Assembly (NCBI RefSeq): GCF_008831285.2
Contig: NC_045143.1
Span: forward strand, 8,505,503 to 8,569,502
DNA length: 64,000 nt
Origin: Nymphaea colorata
Lineage: Eukaryota; Streptophyta; Magnoliopsida; Nymphaeales; Nymphaeaceae
Direction: 5' to 3'
Positions 23,187 through 36,038 of the stretch are shown piece after piece. The notes under the pieces were generated by a model. That model saw nothing but the letters and a program-made list of their open reading frames with translations, did no database searches and was not told the DNA's origin. The stretch's first letter is position 1. Every line of letters starts with the position of its first letter. Made by a program: the position numbers and the translations under genes.

Positions 23187-24780
23187 CCACTCTTTATTCA
23201 AGCTCCAAAGCAGTTCTGGACTCCGAGAATAAAGGCAGGGGCTTCAGGAGGGGAACTATAGAGGTAGTTTGATGGGAAGAAGCCCAGAGAACCAACAGCA
23301 CCCAAAATGGTGTTCTTATGTATGCCATATTTGAAGGAGTGTAGAGCTTGCTTCTATTGGAGAGGGGTATAATTGTAGTTTGGTAATTATGGCAACACTC
23401 TAGACTCTTGTATTTAAAGGAGCACTCCTATGTGGCCAATGGAAGTAAGGAGACATTTTGCATCTCCATACCACATGAAATTCCATGTCCTCTTGTGTGT
23501 TTGTCTCCTTTTCTCTTGCTGTTTTCTTCTCCATCTCTCTAGTCATGAGAGGGACATGTTCCTAAGATGTGCCAGCACAAGTCATCAAGAGTTCTATTTT
23601 TTCCATCCTCAAAATGCAAGTCAAACAAGCTCAAGGGAAAGGAAAGGAGAAAAAATGAAGATTTATTTAGGTGTACCAAATCTAAATCTACCCAATAGTT
23701 ATTGTTGATTTCACATTAAGTGGATTGTTTAGAACTATAAAATCTAAACTTGCAAACACCTTAACATGTGTACTTTAGCTTGACATTTTTGTTGCTAAAT
23801 TTAACCCTTTTTTTTAACTTTGCTAGTCAGGTGATGAGTTGGAGAGAAATATTTAGTTTAAATATGGAGGTTGTAAAGCTCATTTTGATGGCCTCAAGGG
23901 CCCATAATGTAACTGGTTAGGTTAGCGGCCTGTAACAAGACAGGTCTCTAATTCGATTTTCATAGATTCTATCTCTATGCCTTAAATGGTGGGGTACAAT
24001 ACCTAAGTTGAAGGGTTCACTGCTGTCATTGTTGATGCCGAACCAGCTTAAGAGAGCTTCTTGTTCTTAACTAGAATAATCAAGCTTAGAGAAGAATATT
24101 TGAAGTAGAAATCTCATTTTAAAGACGCAACGATTGCACCCGATACATCAATGGTGCTACTTGTGACAACAATGTAAAAACCTTGTAACAGCATGCTTTT
24201 ATGTATCTTATTCAAGTCTACTGGAGGCAACCTTGCCTTGCCCTGGCTCAGCTCGTCAAAGCTAGTCAAAGAAGAGGAATTCAAATTTTGGCTTTACTCG
24301 ACTCTAAAAGAAGACAGTTTTAAGCTTCAACTAGAACTGGTCTTGTACCTTGTCAGACTTTTTAACTGCCTTCACCTTGAAGTCTAATGGCAGACAATAA
24401 ATCCTTGAGGGCACACCAAACAGGTGGGGACTGATAGGCAGTTAGTTTCTATTTTGAATTCTCGATGTGTCAACTTTCTGTGCTGCAAAAAGCAGGGCAC
24501 CAATATACAAATTGAAGCATAACAGAGTCTCACCATGAGTCACCGAAAGCAGACATGGTACCTTATGGATATTAGGGAAATCGTGAGGGCTTTGGCCCGT
24601 GTGTTGAACAGTAGGATGAAATATTTTTACTGCTCATTCAACAATAACACTTTTTACCACAGCTTCTAACTTTCATCGTCCCATCTTGTTCTCTCCAAAG
24701 TCCAAGACCAACCAAAGAGTGGACCTTGTTCTCTCTAGAGTTCAAGCCCAACCAATGCATTCTATTTATTAAAGAGAATA
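23187..24780. other. intergenic; possible solo copia LTR and a SINE
   Basis: 23305-23560 has a layout like a copia LTR, with CTTGTATTTAAAGGAGC as a TATA-like site and a CT-rich stretch after it, but no matched ends were found. A 40-bp local direct repeat (CTTGTTCTCTC...CCAACCAA) lies at 24684 and 24724. Confidence 0.3.
23880..24010 (+). mobile_element. SINE-like tRNA-derived sequence
   Basis: AATGTAACTGGTTAGGTTAG (A-box-like) is followed by TCTCTAATTCGATTTTC (B-box-like). This order and spacing are typical of plant tRNA-derived SINEs with a degenerate B box. Target duplications were not found. Confidence 0.45.
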
Positions 24781-27700
24781 TATGATCAAGACCATGAGTT
24801 TACAACCTAGTTCATCAGATCCAGGAAGTGGACATGGTTCCAACCTCCAGAGAACGAGTCCTAAATCCGTTGCACTTGATTTGGAAGACGAGAAAGAGAG
24901 ACTTAGCGGAACTGCCATGGATTGCCAAGATAGAAGAAGCTATCATGCAGAACATACAGATTGCTTCGCAGAGAAATTAGATCTGGTGATCTGCCAAATC
25001 ACACTCTTAAATGAACTTGACACAAGATGGGATCGTCCAACCGTTGCCTGCGGAAATGACAGGCGAACCACAAAAGTGCGACCATGACACTAATGATGGT
25101 GACTATTCGTTGGGCCAAATGAACCATCGATGCTCACAATGAAAAACCTGTTTATCAAACAAATCAAAGGTGAAGATTGTAGTTCATCTAAGATTTGACT
25201 GATTATATCCACCCGTTTAAGGGATTAACCAAGAGAGTGGTTGAATATTCGTCCGTTTCCCACCCGCTCCAGCTTATCATGTTTCACCTCAAAGTTGCAA
25301 TTATAACCTCAGGTTATAGGCTTGGCCTTACCACACCGTTCACGAGCCGAGCTGGGCCAGCTCGAACTCGGCTCGAGTGCCTCAGGGCTCAAAACAAGCT
25401 CGGCCTCAGGCTCAGCTTCTAACAGCAAGGAAGACTAACACAGCTTTTACTTGTAAAAGTTTACTTGAAAAATGCAACCTACACGGTTTATATAACAAAT
25501 CTTAATCTTCCAAGTACATGTTATGGACTTATGGTGTCAAAACATACGCCCATAATAAATAAGGACGGGACCAAGAAATTATTAATTTATTTCCAAAGTA
25601 CGTTATCCAGAGGATGATTTGTAACTAGACCACTATACGATTAGATTGTCTTAATCAGTGAGAAAATCACGACTTTATTTCAAAAAACATGCTCTCTCTC
25701 TCTCTATCTCTCATACGTCTTGATAACTGACCGTATATTGCTTTCCCAAGATTTTTTTACACCCCCTGTTCCCCACCCTAAAATAACTTAAATCAGTGAT
25801 CAAACTACCCACAAGAGTTTGACGAATGAAATTTGTATAGTTTATTTAACAAATAAGAACCTCTGAAAGAAGAAAGATCAAAGGCCTCAAAATCAGCCAA
25901 ATCCACATATTTGTGTGTGCGTGAGTGATTGTGTGTATATATATATATACAAACCAGCTTATCCATAGCTCATTCAGCTGTTCAACCAAGTCGGGAGGAG
26001 CTCAGGACAAGCCTAACTGATTGGACATATGTGATTCTCATTTGAGTTCCGGCTTATTCTTGCACGTGTAAGACCGATGCATGCGCACGAACCAACCCAG
26101 GAATTCAAAAATGAGTTTGTCAGCCAAACGTAACAAATAGGAAAATTAAATCATTTTAGTTTCGAAATAACTAAACTGACTGGTCCTTTATCCAGTTAAA
26201 CAGATATGGAAACCAATTTCCAAATTGATGTTGGCTACATTTGTCAATGAGATGTTGTAACTTTGATTTGACTACTAAAAAGCTTCTCTCTAAGAAAAAT
26301 AGGAAGGAACGAATAACAATAGAAGAGTGATTTCCCATGTATCAACCAAAAATATAAGCTCCAAAAAAGTCTAACCATTATTAGCTTCCACAGAGAGCAG
26401 GCGGCATCAGCACTCATATACACCATCCCAAAATCTGTGCATCTAGATTACAAAGTTTGTAAATTATGCTTCATTTCAAACCGGAAAAGAAAGGGTAAAC
26501 ATAATGGATATATGTCCCATCAGATAAGAATAAAACAGTGGCTAGTAAAGGTCAGCGTTGCAAATATCCAGGAATGAACCAATGCCAATTACCCACTTGT
26601 ACTCCTTCATCGCGGAACAGACAGGCCCAGTTCTGCCAAATCATTCAAGATACTCAGTTTCCAAGTCTAGCATGCAGAATTGAAAAACGATGCAGGAAAA
26701 AGAACAAGAAAAGAAAAATATACAGATCGCATAAGATGAATTTTGTTTCACCCTCCACATATCATAACACCCATATGATTCAAATTTCCATTTAGTCCAT
26801 GATATTTGCCAACATTCTTAACAAATCAATTTTGTGTTCCCAAAGGAGCTGACATTCATACTACGTCTAAAGACTCCATGAGACATTGGCACCCGAGACA
26901 GTTGTTTGGATGTGAAACAAGCATAACCAATTTAAGGTCACTTGGGGGTCTGGAGTCCTGTCTGGACCTTTCTAGTGTTTGATTACAGCAAGATGAAGAA
27001 CATTCAGTTGCATCAAATGGGAGACAAAAGAGTACCCTTTTGATGAATTTGACCATGATGACACTATGGAGTTACACAATAAAAATAGGTGCCATTAAAT
27101 GCAGATTTCTCCACCCCAAATTTTACATAATTGGCATCAAAATATGACCAGATTGCTTGATATTGTGGCTCCATTGTTGGTTACAAAATATAAATCCAAA
27201 ATATAAATCAAGGATAGGAAGTGTCTATGTGAGTAGAGAAATCTTACAGCATTGTAAAGGACAAAGACATACACGTGCATAATGAACAGCTAAAACTCTG
27301 ATAATCTTAAGGATAGCCAAAGGCCAAAGTGCAGTTAAAATCACCAAAAGCGGTGAAGGTACCTAAATCATGTATCTAGAAAAGGATAAACAGACTGCCG
27401 TCAAGAAAATAGTTTCATTTATCAACCACATCAGACATTTACTAGACTGTGAATCAATACTTCCAACAGGATTTGAGAAAGAAACCATGCATAGCAGAAA
27501 AGGAAGTACATTAGAGAAAAAGGAATGGTGGTCAGACATGTCAGATTCTGCATTTGAATAATCCTAGCAGACAGAAATAAAGCAGACTTAAAGGTAATCA
27601 ACAAGCAAAGAAGCGCAGCATTGGGTGGTCTTGAAGGTGGCAAAAACTAGCCTATTACCTAAAGCTGCTGATGGTGAAAATTTTGAAAAAAAAAATATAG

Positions 27701-29721
27701 AATCATTAGCAAACAAGCAAACGATGCAATAGAGTAATATACATGAATCAACGTAAGTATTAGAAAATTGCGAGTCAAAGGATCAAGGATATTTTGTTGA
27801 CGGACAGGAGCTCCTCTTGGATCTTAAAATATTAAATTTTACATGTAAAATTTTTAAATAATGCCCTCTGAACACCACCCCCTCCCCCCCACCCCTGCCA
27901 ACTCCAAAAACCTGACTCGGCTTAGCTGATAGGTGATCATGTCCATAAATTATAAACTGAGGTTCACTCATGAGCACGGTTTCAGTTTAAATCATTATAG
28001 AACAAATTTACCTAATGTCAGACATGTATCTCACAAGTTGGTTTGCTTCCACACAAGATGTGATTGAAATCTTAAGAGACCCATATAGAGCAATCAAGCA
28101 GGTCCTAGTGAAATCTATCCAAATCTCAAAAGTGAAAGAGCAAAGACATCCTTAGTAAAACACACATGAAGTAGGTGATGTATCATTTCCATGATGCAAG
28201 TGATTCATCTTTCTTGCATAGTTTTATTGTTAATACAAAATCAAAAATTTGCATTTCATGATTTTCCGGGGAGAACAATTAGGTAGGCAAGCACATTTGG
28301 GAGGTGTTCTATAGTTTCATTAACATCGTAAAGAAAAACTATTCACTGGAAACATAAAAAGTCACCCTTTCTTCATTAAAAATGAGAACAAGTAAACTGA
28401 TCATAGAATTGTTTATAGCTATAACTAGATTTTAATCAACTTCAAAGAGCCATTATTGAAAATATCTTATGGGAATCCTACCGTAATTCTACATGAGTCA
28501 GAGTCACACTGGAGAGCAGAAAGTTTGAAATATCCATGTTCAATTTGATGAAAAAACAAGTGCAACAAATAGGTTAACACTAAAGTCTGAAACATCCAAA
28601 ATTTATGTATCTAACCGAACTATTATCGCTGTAAATTTAAATTCATAGTATAAAATATGTAGTAAGCTAAATGAGAACCTAACGCAGGGACTTATATTAC
28701 AATACTTTTGTTACATTTAGGACTTCTCTAGTCTTTAGGGGACAACATTCCGAACCACACAAAAGCAGGTCAACTGAAAGACAAAATGACCTGTACATTT
28801 AAAAACTCAGTGATGAATATAGTGGTAGATACATGTTGCAAAAGCTCCCCAATTTCCTTTTTTTTAATGTTATTGATAAATAATCTTAGATAAAATAGAA
28901 TAAGGGACATCGTACTGACAAAATCATCAGGCAATGGAGCCCTCACGAGATAAATATAACTTAGTTATCCGAGGATGTAAGGCAATCCACATAGCAATTA
29001 TTTGGGAGGTCATTAAAATTGTTAAACTAGTGAAATAGTTAGCAGATCATTTTTATATTGAAAAAATAGTAGTCTAACTCATTTGCCATCAAAGCATTTG
29101 CTTACCTTCTGCAATTGACTCTGGTTCTCAAATGGTGCCAATTTTTTAACATGCATAGGGAAAGAAAGCATCGAAGAAATAATTCCCGGACCAACAAATA
29201 CTAATGCATCCAAATGTAGATCAAATATTAAAGATTTAAACAACCATATGTGCACCCATCAACAAGAATACGCCCCATCCTAACAAAGCACAAATGCATT
29301 CAAATGAAAACCAAATAATAGAGCACATATTATATTGAGCAATAAGGGCCCATTCTATATACAAGTTACTCAACCTAATACCCGTTAACTTCCATCATTC
29401 TAAGCAATGTTTCCACGATTTTTGTCTACAACCAAGTCGCATTAAATCCCTTCTTCTACGACATATGCAAAACATTTACCGCCGGGCAGATGACATGTTT
29501 AAACAGAGAGTATGAAACAGCAGTACCATAAATGGGCAAAACCATGAAGACAGATATCATCCAACACCCACATAGTGTAACTATGAAGGCACAATATATA
29601 CACCAAGAAAATCATGTTGCCGTGCACTACGAATTAGTTTGCTATGAAGAAAAACGTCAAATATGAACCAATTACAGCACAGAGAAAAAGGTTGCTTACT
29701 TAGCAACAAACTAAAAAGAGC
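24781..29721. other. intergenic or 3' region of the NFD6-like gene
   Basis: No motif-bearing exon found in nearly 5 kb of AT-rich sequence. A 101-codon ORF at 24782-25087 is open but unlike any family I know. 25310-25425 holds GC-rich CTCGAACTCGGCTCGAG words. Downstream exons of an alternative NFD6-like transcript could lie here, since that family is known for alternative 3' ends, but I could not identify any. Confidence 0.35.
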
Positions 29722-30120
29722 TCAAATCCCTTTGGAGGTACAAAAGATGATAGTACCCTTAGACATTGATCTGCAGCCATTGGCGTCCACACCAAGGCAC
29801 GATCTTAGCCTTGAAGTAGCGACTGCAGTATGAAACGGAAGAAGGGATTGAAGGCAACCCAATTCACCAGGAAACCTGAAGAACAAGAATAGGTTGAACA
29901 TACGAAATATGGGCTCCCTGTAATGAAGGGAAAATGAAAAGCACCATGTTGGTTTCTCTGTAATGATGACATGAAGCCAGCAGGCTTACCTCGAAGAGAA
30001 CTGAGTTGGACGAGCTAGAAGAGAAGGCGAACCAATGGGGGATGAGGAGGAAGGGCGTCTAAATGCGGTTTTGAGAGAGAACAGCGTGGGCCTCGCTAGG
30101 GAGCGGCAGCGAGACGCCAT
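29722..30120 (-). CDS. NFD6-like: NUCLEAR FUSION DEFECTIVE 6-like mitochondrial/plastid small protein
   Basis: Two exons, 30120-29990 and 29875-29722, split inside an Arg codon by a 114-nt intron (CGAG|GTAAGC ... TTCAG|GTTTCC), give 94 residues. The N-terminus MASRCRSLARPTLFSLK is Ser/Arg-rich and lacks acidic residues, as in a mitochondrial or plastid presequence. The second exon has the family core LGCLQSLLPFHTAVATSRL and RSCLGVDANGCRSMSKG, then a short tail ending FCTSKGI. Family members are needed for polar nuclear fusion and organelle function, but their biochemistry is not known to me. An in-frame ATG at 30198 would add 26 residues; the inner start fits the family. A possible donor (AAGG|GTACTA) near the stop would allow alternative C-termini. 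Confidence 0.85.
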
Positions 30121-32410
30121 AGGAAAGCAGTAGAGGGAGTGGGAGGAAGAGGGGTTTAGGGATGGGACGGTCTCCAGACTACTAGAGTCTACCGTCAAGC
30201 CCTTCTCACTGGTGGATTGTGGATCCGTGTCTGGATCCGGTCTACATCAGCCTTCACCCAATGTTAAGGACAGTAAAACAAGTTTACGTTCAACGATAAG
30301 TCAGAAGCAGTTCAGTCTAAGCCAGAAATTTCACAACCCTAAATCTTTATGATAATTGTTTAGATCTCTAATATTGTATAACTCTATGCTCTTCTGTTCT
30401 AAGAAATATGATGTGATTACGCATATTGATCAAGGATTGGACAGTCAGATGCTGGATATAATCACATTATGTTTCTCGAAACACAATGAGATGCTGGATA
30501 TGACATTATGTTTCTTAAAACAAGAACATGGTTTGTTTGCAGCATCAGTTCTAAACACATTTATTTTAAGAACCCAAGTTCTAAGAAAACTACGTATTTT
30601 TTCTAAGAATCATGACGTAGTTATCAATGTTATTCTTAAATTCAACAACTAATTATTGAATACAATTACACATATTTCATAGAACAAAAACATTTTATTA
30701 AAACATGCGTTATAAGAACATGTGTTTTGAAAAATATAATGTTCCTTCTGCAGAACATCCTGTAAGAGAGTGAGTCCAACTCAATTAGATCAGAAGCAAT
30801 TAAAACTGAACCTGAATTGTGTCCAAATAGTATAGGTAACATTTCAAGATGTTGGAATGGCTAATTTTAGACTTATGTTAAATGACAATGGTTTATAAAC
30901 TCTAATATCCTACTAACAATTTCTTACTATTTTGGTTCCTGCAGCTTTAAAGGTGTGAATGGAAGTGGGTTGGGATTTACCTAATTAAACCTCTAACTAG
31001 TTTTGAACCAAGTTGTTGCAACAAGTATTAAAAGTTTAACACTTGACTTGAAGCCTTATCTCCACCTGGGTGGAGCAGTCTGGCTAAGAGCACTAGTAAT
31101 AAATTTTAAATTTTAAAGGAGTATCAACATGTAAATTTTAAAAATTGTCCAATGAGTGAATATAAAAATAAAAATAAGTATTTTTTGTGGCTCCGTGTGG
31201 ACAATTGCCCACACCTGCTTCCACGCCCTATAAATAGTTGTGTGCTAGATAGACTGAAGTGAAGCAATGCCTTAGGCCTATCACAAGCGAGAGGTATAAG
31301 ACTTGGCATTGAAGTGTAAACACATGGGATGTTCAAGGAGATGGTAGCTGAGCTTATTCAGTAACGTCCCTCCGTGAGGAAGGTAGAGGGACAAGCGGGC
31401 TCCGAGGCTCCTCATTCTGAGAAAGGGGGAAAAAACTCAAGAATAAATTATTAAAATATATAGATTAATAAAAACAGTAAATGAATGAAAAAACAGTTAC
31501 AATAGCAATTATATAGGTAAGCAATATGAAAACAACATTTAACTACCTTAATAGACATCTAATAACTAGACAATATTGCGAAAGAAATCATATTTAACAA
31601 AATATGAAACACAAAAACTATGGTTTAATTGAATTGGAAAATAACTATAAATAAAACTGAAAGCAAAATAACACTCTGCCAAGCAAACAACACAAACAGC
31701 CGTGGATTATGGGAACATAAGGTTGGATAACACTTGTTGAGTCTTTTAAACTGCAGACCCGGATGGGCTACAAATGAAGTAAAATTTGGCTGCACTACAG
31801 ACTTGGGTAAGTTCCTGAACATGAGGAACTGGCTTCAGTTTATGTCCCCACAACTTGCTTATCAAAAAAAAAAAATGTTTGGCAAAAGTGGACTTTAATT
31901 TCAATCCAATTTATAGTTCACTCATGCATTTAGTTGCCAATTCCAGTTCAGGTAAAATTACTAAGAAAAATGAAATGAATATCAAGGGGTGACACAGACA
32001 ACCAGGAATGAGAATACAGCAAATCAAGGGCAGGAGAGCAGAATTTAAGGTCGTGTCTGAATAGCTTTTGTACATGCAGACTTCTCATCTTCATAGACGA
32101 GTTATTTAGGTAATCAGAGATGCCTTCACGGAGGGCTTTTTAAGTTCTATTGACAAGATATGTCTCTTTCATGGACTATGGCAGGATAGGTGTTTAGAAA
32201 GAAAGGATTAGTTATAATAATGTCACATAATGCAGCAAACAAACAAACACTCTTACATTAGGTAAGTTGGCAGTAAGACAAAATCAAATGTCCAAAGTTG
32301 GATTTGGTCTCCTTTATGAAGTTAGCTAATTCAACAAGCCATTTCTCAAAAAAGTTAATACATCCCTACAGTTTCCAATCTCAGCCTGGTAGATAGCTAT
32401 TCATATTAGT
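30121..32410. other. intergenic, no gene seen
   Basis: 30447-30530 has a 42-bp tandem repeat starting AGATGCTGGATAT. 31170-31235 carries a partial copy of the GTGGGCAA.TGCCCACACC MITE end. Nothing codes convincingly. Confidence 0.4.
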
Positions 32411-32418
32411 CTCAGGGT

Positions 32419-32606
32419 CAGTGGCGGTGTCAGAAATTATTGGCTATGGGGCACTGTTATAGAAATTCTCATTTCTAAAGGGGCACAACATATATAAATA
32501 ACTAAATAATTGTAAGAAATCTATGTAAAAATATGTAAAATAAATAAAAAATTTGTTGCTAGCTTGGGCAACTGCCCACGCCAGCCTATATGCAGCTACG
32601 CTACTG
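32419..32606. mobile_element. hAT-type MITE, 188 bp, perfect 8-bp TSD
   Basis: The ends are CAGTGGCGGTGTCAG and, inverted, CAGTAGCGTAGCTGC. The target duplication CTCAGGGT is perfect (32411-32418 and 32607-32614). The right part (GGGCAACTGCCCACGCCAGC) matches the two MITE ends at 7590-7635 and 7740-7785. Confidence 0.8.
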
Positions 32607-32614
32607 CTCAGGGT

Positions 32615-33727
32615 TTATGTTTGGACAGCAACTTACTAATTCTATTCCAACCGGGCCTCTAAATATCTGACACATTTGCCAGTCACATTATTATAAGTTT
32701 AATAACTTTGTTGGGTTACTTGCTTTGGGATTTGGGTGGTAACAGGCAACTGCAGTACTGAATAGTAGTGACTGGTGACCATAGGAATCAAAGCAATGAC
32801 GCCGTTTACATGTCAGCCGCTTCGACCAGCTATGCCACACCCCTTGTGGCTTGAAACTAGTCATTTGGCCCATGCACCGTGTCACCGGATTGGCACACCA
32901 TAAAATATTTAATGTTTTGGCAACATGAGAACTGTGAAGAGAGGACATGCTAAATGATGCACCATGGCATGATTGATAATGAAAGATTTCTTTTATATAT
33001 ATATATATATATAGATCTTGTGTATGAATGCCTGTTGTTTAATAAACTTGTTTTTAATTATTGGGTTTTCATGCAACACGATATTTATGCCAACAAAAGG
33101 GAAGGGAGTTTGCTGGGAATCGAAGATGATGCGAAGGCTATTTTTCAGTCTTTGTAAAATATGGTTTTCTATGGTCTTAGGTATTCTGGTAGTGCTTAAT
33201 GTTCTAAATACTGGCCACTAAATGAAGTGCTTTTGGAGAGTTTGTATCACATAAAAAGACTCCATTTGCCCAAAAAGGAAGAATCTGGAAAGCCTCGTTG
33301 GAGAGCAAACCAAAACAAAAAGTTCCAGGCGTCCTCCCCTTTCTGTACTGCACTGCGCAAGCATGAAACTGATCCTTCGTTCTCTACCAGAATAGGCCTT
33401 ACAGTACTAAAAACAAGGGGACAATTACAGGGGTGGAGGACTGAGGACATGTAACTCTCTCTCTCTCTCTCGATAGAAAAGGAAAACATGGTCCCTCATA
33501 AAGAGCACCAGAGTTCAAAATCTGGTGTCAAATGATTTCTGTTGCTTGCTTTTTAACCTTTTCTGATTCCCAGTAAGGATGGTGACGCTGGTAATCAAAT
33601 CAAACAGTGTGCCCAAGTGGGTTTTTCCTAGGAAAAGACTACACTATCTTGATTCTTAGAGGAAGGTGAGGGAGGCGTTCAACTCTCAACCACGTATCTT
33701 AATCTCCCCCCTTCACTCCTCCTCCTC
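32615..33727. other. intergenic, upstream of the small three-exon gene
   Basis: No gene recognised. (TA)n at 32995-33013 and (CT)n at 33454-33470. Confidence 0.4.
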
Positions 33728-33734
33728 TATTTAA
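33728..33734 (+). promoter_or_regulatory. candidate TATA box
   Basis: TATTTAA in CCTCTATTTAAGTC lies 127 bases before the ATG at 33861, a good distance for a TATA box with a leader of about 100 nt. Confidence 0.55.
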
Positions 33735-33860
33735 GTCTTATCAAACACAGTGCCGGTTCCATCAATCCCTCTACAAGGATAGAAGGAGAAGGGAAAGAGA
33801 AAACGCACTCCCCTTCGCTCTGCTTTATACTAAAGAGCACCAGAGTTCATTAGCTTCACC

Positions 33861-33936
33861 ATGGATTCCCTTGCATTCTCCCTCGAAACGGAACCCATGA
33901 CCTTGTTGTCGGAGCAACTTGATATGGCCAGGGTGA

Positions 33937-33974
<38 letters not shown>

Positions 33975-35134
33975 CCCCCCCCCCCCCGCCCCTTCCCTCT
34001 CTTACTTTCACCAGTCTTTCCTTGGAACTGATTTTTCCTTCTTCTTCTCCTCCTCTTATTCTTATTTTTGCTTTCCACAACTATCATCTCCTTCTACACC
34101 CTAGGATTAGTGAATCGCAGAAAAAGAAAAGAGACTTAAAAAATCATTTCCCATTCTTATTTCAGTGTTTTGTGAAATAGATCAAGGCATCGAGCATGAA
34201 GTGGAAGCATCGTACAGTTTGTAAACAAATCAATGATTTTTACCAGTGTAATGTTGAAATCCTAAACCGTAAAGGGAACGGAAGCTCGCTTTTTTTAGGT
34301 AGACCTGCTTAAGATGCACAACTGGGACGGTGGGAGCCACGTTATCATGCTTCCCGTCATATGGCAAACTTCCTTTTTTTTTTTTAAGAAAAAGCCAACC
34401 ATCAAAAATATCACGCAAATGATCTTGGCAGAGACGTGTCCGCGTAGATCGGGCCAGACCCAGGCCGTAAAACAGAAGGCCTCAGGCCGGGCCGACAACT
34501 TTTGGGCATGCCCGGGTCAGGCCGGGGCCAACTTCTAATTGAGCCGAGCCGGCCCAATGCCCAGCCCTGGACTGGCGTGCGTGCATGATGAATCTTCTAA
34601 CGTCTTTATTTATGTCTTTGGTAATATGATCTTGAAGATTTGTGGGCATGCTTGGTGAAGGTAAACAATGTCTTTTGTGTTGGATCAAGGGCATGATCAT
34701 CCAAAAGAGATTTAAAGAATATGGACTGCGGATACAATCCTAAATGAGGTAATGCATGCAGGAACAAGCACTGACCATCATGAAGAAGGTCCCGCCTGAA
34801 GAAGCAGCAAGAATTTTCACCAAGGTACCGAAACTTTCCTTTCTTTGGTTGTGCAATTGAATCTATCCTGTGCTATCCTGTGCCAGACACTGGCCTGGCT
34901 ACACTGGCAACTGCTTGGTCTATTTATGAAAATGACAAGCTCTTCTCATGGTGTGGTGTTGTGCAGGGATTGAAACCTGTGGAGGACTTGGGCATGAAAG
35001 AAACGCACATGAGGACTAGAGGGAAGAAAGAACATAAAGCCAAGAATTCATGTAAATTCTGCACTTGCACTGACGTCGCAGAAGAAAACCCTGATAACAG
35101 TGAGATTGTGGAGCCCCTTACAGCACCATTTTGA
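33861..35134 (+). CDS. unrecognised 100-residue protein, three exons
   Basis: Exons 33861-33932, 34762-34824 and 34967-35134 all join in phase 0 with GT-AG borders (CCAGG|GTGATC; GCATGCAG|GAACAA; ACCAAG|GTACCG; TTGTGCAG|GGATTG). The ATG context is CACCATGG. The first two exons encode an amphipathic helix-rich stretch (LSEQLDMAR, then EQALTIMKKVPPEEAARIF), and exon 3 a Lys/Arg-rich segment followed by CKFCTCTD, a possible metal-binding Cys cluster, and an acidic tail. I do not recognise the family. The agreement of phases, start context, TATA box and leader argues for a real gene. A long CT/C tract begins six bases after the first donor, and intron 1 (829 nt) holds a GC-rich GGGCCGGGCC-type element remnant. 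Confidence 0.6.
33939..33989. repeat. (CT)n followed by poly-C
   Basis: CT tract running into about 17 C residues, a few bases downstream of the exon 1 splice donor of the small gene. Confidence 0.9.
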
Positions 35135-36038
35135 TTTCTCCTTACGTCAAATTCATTCGATTTACATGTCAGAGATGGAAGGTGCAAATAAATTTACCAT
35201 GTTACAGAGGTTTTTACATTGATCGCCAAAAATGAAGCGGGAGAGAGAGAGTATCAGTGTTACTAACGACTTCCAACAAAAAGTTGGAACCCAAAAACCA
35301 CAGTACAGCTCATGATAGAGTAGTACATCTTAGCAGAAATTACAGTTCAGAGAGAGAGAGTTTTCAGATGGTGCATGCAAGTGCCTTAGTGCTGTTGGCA
35401 GGAAACAATCAAAAAGTTAACGATGGCTTCAAACCCGGAGGCTGGCTGCGATCCAAGAGTAGCCAATCAATCACTTTCAAGCTACACAAGAACGAATAAA
35501 CATGATAACCCAACTTCCAACCATAGAACCGTCTGATTGGTTAATGTTCACGTAAGAAAGATAAACCTATGGACAAACTAAACTGTTATATTAGGATCAA
35601 TAGCAGCAGCTATTCAGAAAGAAGTAGCACGCCCTTCTAATTGGCTCTTGAAAATGGACAAAGCTTTGTCGGTTTCGGGTAAACTTAAATACTTGAAGTA
35701 CAAGAGACATAATTTCTGAATGCGGGAATTTGCAACTTCACGTCATAAAGCAGCAGACTCTTCAGCAGCTACGCACCTATTTCACCATTAGCATTAATTG
35801 GGTAAGCATTCATCTGTCGTCTCCCACCTTGTCTGAGAGCACATGAACTCGTCAAATTTGCCAACTAATTCACATCCCATCCTAAAGGACGAATTTGATC
35901 ATTAACAGCTTATCAAGCATGGGGAAAGATAAGAACAAGAAGGCAGTTCAGAACTGCCAGATGGTATTGAATCATTATAAACAGATGTCAGTCATAACAA
36001 AGCAACTAATTGTGGTGCAGAAGAAACCTGCTGTTTTG
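35135..36038. other. intergenic between two convergent genes
   Basis: The small plus-strand gene and the minus-strand PTH2 gene converge here. No ORF of note; it should contain both 3' UTRs. Confidence 0.45.

Noticed and set aside
24782-25087. 101-codon plus-strand ORF
   Set aside because: Open and not low-complexity, but no recognisable domain, start context or neighbours; kept only as a note.
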